Shown here: piece after piece, positions 59,657 to 64,000 of the stretch
How the letters are laid out: every line of letters begins with the position of its first letter
Numbering within the stretch: position 1 is the first letter of the stretch
Origin: Streptomyces tailanensis
GTDB taxonomy: Bacteria; Actinomycetota; Actinomycetes; Streptomycetales; Streptomycetaceae
Length of the DNA stretch: 64,000 nt
Reading direction: 5' to 3'
Assembly: GCF_008386495.1 (NCBI RefSeq)
Contig: NZ_VTHJ01000039.1
Span: 1-64,000, forward strand
Made by a program: the position numbers and the translations under genes
Notes under the pieces: generated by a model
Database searches by the model: none
What the model saw: the letters and a program-made list of their open reading frames with translations, nothing else
What the model was told of the DNA's origin: nothing

Positions 59657-60190
59657 TCAGTTGATGTGGGCGGCGATGGTTCGCGCGCACACCAGGGATT
59701 CGGTGTGGGTCGTGTCCACCTTCAGGTCGTAGAACACGCCCTCGTGGACGACGTCCGCCTGCGAGGCGGCCATGCCCCGCGCCCGGTCTCCCCGGGCGAT
59801 CTCACGGCCCGCCGCGACCTCGGGCTCGCACGTGACCCCGACCCACAGCACGGACAGGTCGCCGAGCGCCTTCTGCCAGCGCCGCTGGGACGCCGTTCCG
59901 CCGAGGAAGACGTCGTCGACGATGATCCTGGCGCCCGCGCGGGCCATCGCGACGACGCCCTCCGTCCAGGCCGCCTCCAGCGCCCGGAACTCGGCCCCGA
60001 CGGTCACCGTGCCGTCCGCCGCGATGTCGAACCCGTCGTCGGACGCCTGCATCTTCGCGGGCAGGGCGTCGACGAACGAGTCACACCCGAACGCCAGCCA
60101 CGGCTCCGGCAGCACGTCCTGCAGACACCGCACGATCCCGGACTTCCCCGAGCTGGAACCACCGTTGAGGATGACCATCCGCGTCAGCAT
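59657..60190 (-). CDS. Chloramphenicol phosphotransferase-like P-loop kinase
   Basis: The 177-residue protein starts MLTRMVILNGGSSSGKSGIV with the Walker A GGSSSGKS at residues 10-17. It continues PWLAFGCDSFVDALP, a LID-like region and RIIVDDVFLGG, which is typical of the chloramphenicol phosphotransferase (CPT) family. The family includes antibiotic-inactivating kinases and enzymes of unknown substrate. The frame is open upstream, and ATG 60190 (or 60178) is chosen because the P-loop must lie near the start. It is not linked to a resistance regulator. Confidence 0.78.
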   Translation of the reverse strand: MLTRMVILNGGSSSGKSGIVRCLQDVLPEPWLAFGCDSFVDALPAKMQASDDGFDIAADGTVTVGAEFRALEAAWTEGVVAMARAGARIIVDDVFLGGTASQRRWQKALGDLSVLWVGVTCEPEVAAGREIARGDRARGMAASQADVVHEGVFYDLKVDTTHTESLVCARTIAAHIN

Positions 60191-60307
60191 CGGGTCACGG
60201 TACGGCGCGGCCCGGACGGCGCGCACCGAATTTCGGTGGGGGCGGTCGGGGTGGCTGGTGAGGCTGTTGATGGTGGGTGACGGCTGGTGTCGCGAAAGGC
60301 GTGAGGC

Positions 60308-60706
60308 ATGCACCCGGACACCTGGCGGCAGCGCCTGTACCGCCTGGGCGCGCTCACCCCGCTGGAGCCGTTCCCGGAGGGCCGGGGGCGGGTCGCGGGC
60401 GAGCAGGACCGCGAGCGACTCCACCCCGGGCCGTCTCCCGCATCGCCGAGCGGCGGGGTCATGTTCTGGGGCGCCCCCGTCCCCATGGCGGGCATGGCCC
60501 CGATCGTCGCCGGCCAGATCCGGGTGGCCCCCGCCCACACCCCGGCCCACTTCCGCGGGCGCGGCTACGCGGCCGCCGTGACGGCCGAGGTGAGCCGAGC
60601 CACGCGTGCCGCGCGTGCCGTACGAGTTCTCGGGAGGCGGGCCTCTAGGCCCGGACTTCGCAGGTCACCCGATCGTGAAGATCAAGCGGTCGTAGCTGAT
60701 CGCTAG
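60308..60706 (+). pseudogene. GNAT acetyltransferase pseudogene
   Basis: The reading frame begins MHPDTWRQRLYRLGALTPLE and later has PVPMAGMAPIVAGQIRV and HTPAHFRGRGYAAAVTAEVSR, the acetyl-CoA binding motif (RGRGYA) of GNAT enzymes. Between RVAGEQDRERL and VMFWGAPVP about 40 expected residues are missing, and after SRATRAARAVRV the text becomes non-family, indicating a frameshift. It is therefore an internally deleted and truncated copy, similar to a family common in Streptomyces. Confidence 0.6.
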
Positions 60707-60861
60707 CCGATCGGAACCGCAGCGGCGATAGCTGTCCCGGTCCGGCCCGGTCGAGATCGGACGCGGTGGGGCCGCTGCGGAGAACCTTTTCGGCGACCTG
60801 CGAAGTACGGGTCCAGGCCCGCTGAGCTGCGGGCTCCGGGCCCGCTGGTCCGTAGGCGGCG

Positions 60862-60935
60862 ATTGGCAGCTCCGTCTCATCCGCACGCTTCGAACGCGGC
60901 GTGTCGAGCCGTATCGCTGAGACGGAACTGCCAAT
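60862..60935. repeat. Stem-loop repeat, family copy C
   Basis: Arms at 60862-60879 and 60918-60935 (ATTGGCAGCTCCGTCTCA outside) pair at 17 of 18 positions around 38 bases. The rest of the gene-free interval 60707-60986 contains no supported gene; the minus-strand open frame over it has no recognisable protein. Confidence 0.8.
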
Positions 60936-60986
60936 TACCGAGGGCCTACGGGGCCCGCCCGCCAAGGAGCTGCCGGCCCCGTCGCC

Positions 60987-62342
60987 TCAGTCCGTGTACT
61001 CGTCCGCCACAGTCAGCGCCGCGTCCAGGGCCGCCAAGCCCTCCTTCGCCTCCGCCTCCGTGATGTTGCACGGGGGGACGACGTGGGTGCGGTTCATGTT
61101 GACGAAGGGCCAGAGGCCGGAGGCCTTGGCGGCGGTGGCGAAGGCGAGCATGGGGGTGTTGGCCTCGCCGGACGCGTTGTAGGGGACGAGGGGTTCGCGG
61201 GTCTCCTTGTTCTTGACCAGGTCCAGGGCCCAGAACATGCCCACGCCTCGGACCTCGCCCACGGAGGGGTGGCGGTCGGTGAATTCGCGCAGGGTGGGGC
61301 CGATGAGCGTCGCGCCGAGGTCGGCCGCGTTCTGCACGACACCCTCCTCCGCCATCACGTTGATCGTCGCCACGGCGGCGGCGCAGGCCAGCGGGTGCCC
61401 GGAGTACGTCAGACCGCCCGGGTACGGGCGCTTGGCGAACGTCTCCGCGATGGCGCCGGAGATCGCGACGCCGCCCAGCGGGACGTAACCCGAGTTCACA
61501 CCCTTCGCGAAGGTCATCAGGTCGGGGACCACGTCGAAGAGATCCGCCGCGAACCACTCACCGGTCCGGCCGAAGCCCGCCATGACCTCGTCGAGGATGA
61601 AGACGATGCCGTACTTGTCGCACAGGGCGCGTACGCCTGCCAGGTAGCCCGGCGGCGGGATCATGATGCCCGCCGTGCCGGGGATCGTCTCCAGGATGAT
61701 CGCGGCGATGGTCCCCGGGCCCTCGAAGGCGATCGTCGTCTCCAGGTGCTCCAGTGCCCGGGCGCACTCCTGCTCCTCCGTCTCGGCGTAGAAACGGGAG
61801 CGGTAGAGGAACGGCGCCCAGAAGTGCACCACCCCGGCCGTACCGGCGTCGGAGGCCCAGCGGCGCGGGTCGCCGGTGAGATTCACGGCCTGCTGGGTGC
61901 CGCCGTGGTACGAGCGGTACGCGGAGAGGACCTTGGGGCGGCCGGTGTGCAGCCGGGCCATGCGGACGGCGTGCTCGACCGCGTCGGCGCCGCCGTTGGT
62001 GAAGAAGACCTTGTCCAGGTCGCCCGGCGTCCGCTCGGCGATCAGCCGGGCCGCCTCCGAGCGCGCCTCGACCGCGAACGCCGGCGCGAACGTCGTCATC
62101 GTCGCCGCCTGCTCCTGGATCGCGGCGACGACCTTCGGGTGCTGGTAGCCGATGTTCGTGTAGACGAGGCCGCTGGTGAAGTCGAGGTAGCGCCTGCCGT
62201 CGTAGTCCCAGAAGTGCGACCCCTCCGCACCGGCGACGGGGAGCGGGTCGATGAGTTCCTGCGCGGACCAGGAGTGGAAGACATGGGCTCGGTCCGCCGC
62301 CTTCACCGCGGCACCGACCTGGGGATTCGGCTGAGGGGTCAT
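60987..62342 (-). CDS. Class III (omega-) aminotransferase
   Basis: The 451-residue PLP enzyme has FWDYDGRRYLDFTSGLV, FTNGGADAVEHAVRMAR, YHGGTQQAVN, the Asp of FILDEVMAGFGRTGEWF and the PLP-lysine in TFAKGVNSGYVPLGG (Lys280). It fits the beta-alanine/taurine or putrescine-type omega-transaminases that use pyruvate or 2-oxoglutarate; the substrate cannot be chosen from sequence alone. The ATG at 62342 sits after GAGGG-type sequence on the minus strand and gives the normal length. It stands alone, with a repeat element between it and the next gene. Confidence 0.9.
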   Translation of the reverse strand: MTPQPNPQVGAAVKAADRAHVFHSWSAQELIDPLPVAGAEGSHFWDYDGRRYLDFTSGLVYTNIGYQHPKVVAAIQEQAATMTTFAPAFAVEARSEAARLIAERTPGDLDKVFFTNGGADAVEHAVRMARLHTGRPKVLSAYRSYHGGTQQAVNLTGDPRRWASDAGTAGVVHFWAPFLYRSRFYAETEEQECARALEHLETTIAFEGPGTIAAIILETIPGTAGIMIPPPGYLAGVRALCDKYGIVFILDEVMAGFGRTGEWFAADLFDVVPDLMTFAKGVNSGYVPLGGVAISGAIAETFAKRPYPGGLTYSGHPLACAAAVATINVMAEEGVVQNAADLGATLIGPTLREFTDRHPSVGEVRGVGMFWALDLVKNKETREPLVPYNASGEANTPMLAFATAAKASGLWPFVNMNRTHVVPPCNITEAEAKEGLAALDAALTVADEYTD

Positions 62343-62437
62343 GAGGGTGAGGCTACGGGTGCGCGGGGCGGGCCCGGTATCGGCGACCTGTCTGCGGTCA
62401 GGGCGGGAACGCGACAGTGTGTCGCCCCCGGGCGGGA

Positions 62438-62733
62438 GAGCTCGGTTCAGTCGGTGTGGTGGCGGGTGCGGGTGGGTGGGGGCTTGTCGCGCCCACGCGG
62501 CGGAGCCGCACATCGACACAGCCCCGCGCCCCTGAAAAGCAGGGGCTGCGCCCCGTGCTTTTCAGCGGCCCGCAGGGCCGTTGTTTTTAGGGGCGCGGGG
62601 AACTGCGCGAGCAACCCAGTACAACCCGCACCCGCCATGCAAACCGCACCCCCCGAGCTCTCAGGCGAAGCGGGGTCGAAGGGGCGGCAGCCCCTGGGGG
62701 ACGGGAATGGGTAGGGGCGGCGGGGGCGAGGAA
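62438..62733. repeat. Composite intergenic repeat, copy 2 (inverted relative to copy 1)
   Basis: The reverse complement aligns with 33364-33660 at about 90% by eye, including the central Y-shaped stem. It lacks the second terminal repeat of copy 1. It fills most of the 470-bp spacer between the aminotransferase gene and the DJ-1 gene; 62343-62437 shows nothing else. Confidence 0.85.
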
Positions 62734-62749
62734 CGTCCGGCCGCTGCAA

Positions 62750-62786
62750 TTGACAGCATGCTGACTAAATGGCAGCATGCTGTCAA
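62750..62786. promoter_or_regulatory. Operator of the DJ-1/MarR pair
   Basis: A perfect inverted repeat: TTGACAGCATGCTG (62750-62763) and its complement (62773-62786), nine bases apart. Each arm contains its own palindrome CAGCATGCTG, 19 bp centre to centre, a form typical of two MarR dimers. The left arm supplies a TTGACA -35 box. It lies 26 bp before the DJ-1 ATG. Confidence 0.85.
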
Positions 62787-62812
62787 CAGGGGGACGCAGC
62801 TCAGGAGGAGTC

Positions 62813-63436
62813 ATGAACGACATGAACGACAGCCGCAAGCCCGTCCACCTCGCCGTCTACGACACCTACGCCGACTGGGAGACCGGGCACACCACCGCCT
62901 GGCTGGCCCGCGCCGGGCATGAGATCCGTACGGTCGGGCCGAGCCCGGAGCCCGTGCGGACCATCGCCGGCGTGCGCATCCAGCCGGACCTGGCCCTCAC
63001 GGACCTCCGGCCCGAGGACAGCTCGCTGCTGATCCTCACCGGCGCCGACCTCTGGGACGCCGGCGACGACCTCGCCCCCTTCGCCCGCAAGGCGCGCGAG
63101 TTCCTCGACGCCGGTGTCCCCGTCGCCGCGATCTGCGGAGCCACCGCCGGGCTCGCCCGGGAGGGGCTGCTGGACGATCGCGAGCACACCAGCGCGGTCC
63201 CCTTCTATCTGGCGGCCACCGGCTACGGCGGCGGCGATCGGTACGTCGACGCCGACGCCGTGACCGACGGGGGCGGCCTTCTCGTCACCGCCGGCCCCAC
63301 CGAACCCGTCGCTTTCGCCCGCGAGGTCTTCCGGCTCCTCGGGGTCTACGAGGGCGAGGTCCTCGACGCCTGGTACCGCCTGTTCCACGACTCGGACCCG
63401 GAGGCGTACGCCGTACTGGAAGGGGCGGGCACGTGA
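62813..63436 (+). CDS. DJ-1/PfpI-family protein
   Basis: The 207-residue protein has the DJ-1/PfpI flavodoxin-like fold: VHLAVYDTYADWETGHTTAWL (an early Glu or Asp of the acid pocket), DSSLLILTGADLWDA, and the nucleophile elbow VPVAAICGATAGLA with Cys108. It may be a glyoxalase/deglycase-type protein, an isonitrile hydratase or a stress chaperone. GGAGGAG before ATG 62813 is strong. The gene overlaps the MarR start by four bases and follows a palindromic operator, so it is probably induced by the signal bound by that MarR protein. Confidence 0.87.
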   Translation: MNDMNDSRKPVHLAVYDTYADWETGHTTAWLARAGHEIRTVGPSPEPVRTIAGVRIQPDLALTDLRPEDSSLLILTGADLWDAGDDLAPFARKAREFLDAGVPVAAICGATAGLAREGLLDDREHTSAVPFYLAATGYGGGDRYVDADAVTDGGGLLVTAGPTEPVAFAREVFRLLGVYEGEVLDAWYRLFHDSDPEAYAVLEGAGT

Positions 63437-63900
63437 GCGAAGAGCGGCAGGATCTGCTCAGCCGCACCGCGCTCGGTGTCTTCCGCCTCAACGGCCAATT
63501 CCTCTCCGTGGCGGAGGAGTTGGCGCGGCCGGCCGGGCTGACCGCCGCCTGGTGGCAGGTCCTCGGCGCGGTGCTGCGGGAGCCGCTGTCCGTCTCCGGG
63601 GTGGCCAGGGTCATGGGGATCACCCGGCAGAGCGTGCAGCGCGTGGCCGACCTGCTCGTCGAGCGCGGGCTCGCCGAGTACGTCCCGAACCCGGCCCACC
63701 GCCGCGCCAAGCTCCTCACCCCCACCCCGGACGGCCGCGCCGCGATCGCCCGGATCGACCCCGGCCACGCGGCCCTCGCCGACCGCCTCGCGGCGGCGCT
63801 GGGGGAGGAGGGCCTCGCGGAGACCGTACGGGTGCTGGAGCGGCTGTCGGCGGTGCTGGACGACCTCGCGACCGGGGCGACGGCTGTTACGGAACCGTAG
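63433..63900 (+). CDS. MarR-family regulator
   Basis: The 155-residue winged-helix regulator has LTAAWWQVLGAVLREPLSVS, the recognition helix GVARVMGITRQSVQRVADLL, and a wing PNPAHRRAKLLTPT. It should repress its own operon at 62750-62786. The GTG start overlaps the DJ-1 stop. No Cys is present, so a redox switch by Cys is unlikely; a ligand or DJ-1 product is more likely. Confidence 0.9.
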   Translation: MSEERQDLLSRTALGVFRLNGQFLSVAEELARPAGLTAAWWQVLGAVLREPLSVSGVARVMGITRQSVQRVADLLVERGLAEYVPNPAHRRAKLLTPTPDGRAAIARIDPGHAALADRLAAALGEEGLAETVRVLERLSAVLDDLATGATAVTEP

Positions 63901-63950
63901 ACACCGCCCCACCCACCTGCCCGTAGGGCCGCACTACGATCGGTCCGTTG

Positions 63951-63968
63951 TGCACGCAAGTGCGTGCA
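63951..63968. promoter_or_regulatory. Inverted repeat near the right edge
   Basis: TGCACGC-AAGT-GCGTGCA pairs perfectly over seven bases. It lies just inside the window edge and probably belongs to the control region of the next gene, which begins outside. Nothing else is recognisable in 63901-64000. Confidence 0.4.
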
Positions 63969-64000
63969 AGTGGGGGAGAGTACGGGAAGACGGGGGACGG

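Noticed and set aside
60645..60965. Minus-strand frame resembling the end of a transposase
   Set aside because: No catalytic motif and no recognisable family; it covers the stem-loop repeat and has no ribosome site.

Overview
The window is chromosomal DNA from a Streptomyces or close relative. GC content is about 70% or more, third codon positions are almost always G or C, and many genes start with GTG or lack a Shine-Dalgarno sequence. Families typical of the genus are present: DUF3151, XRE/DUF397 pairs, an AfsR-like NB-ARC/TPR protein and a CYP107-type P450. From memory only, the gene order speE-like, pyrE, fba, kynA, kynU, paired two-component systems, P450 and purA matches the S. coelicolor chromosome around SCO3629-SCO3655.

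Positions 1-13,400 are mostly housekeeping: a membrane aminopropyltransferase, an SRPBCC membrane protein, an aldose epimerase, pyrE, fba, an MFS exporter, a short GntR regulator divergent from two coupled small genes, a DUF3151 gene, and a tryptophan-to-anthranilate set (kynA and kynU overlapping, with a formamidase-like hydrolase after them). Positions 12,200-19,100 hold a secreted hydrolase, an acyltransferase-3 membrane protein and two tandem, clearly duplicated NarL-type sensor/regulator pairs. A P450 follows.

Positions 20,400-36,200 are a mixed core region. It has a drug-type ABC exporter divergent from its likely GbsR/MarR regulator, LysE, an ArsR-SRPBCC fusion with a clear operator, a lipoprotein, a broken YciI-family gene, a His/Asn-rich secreted protein, a stand-alone hydroxymethylbilane synthase, an APC permease, a diacylglycerol-kinase-like protein and purA. 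Several tandem repeats and two dispersed inverted-repeat families lie here.

Positions 36,300-55,000 are a defence and accessory island. It contains RloA/RloB-like genes, a type I restriction-modification system (hsdM-hsdS, then about 3.8 kb of small regulatory and unknown genes, then hsdR) and a YgjP-type metallopeptidase after hsdR. A small unnamed two-gene module occurs on both sides of hsdR. An NB-ARC/TPR STAND ATPase with two small partners closes the island. The centre of hsdS has visibly lower GC, as expected for exchanged target-recognition domains.

Positions 55,400-64,000 return to core-like content: an unknown protein, a large membrane glycosyltransferase overlapping a GntR/FCD regulator, a chloramphenicol-phosphotransferase-like kinase, a GNAT pseudogene, a class III aminotransferase, and a DJ-1/PfpI gene plus MarR regulator behind a strong palindromic operator. 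I found no tRNA, rRNA, CRISPR array, intact insertion sequence or integrase. All family names come from reading the sequence and were not checked against a database.
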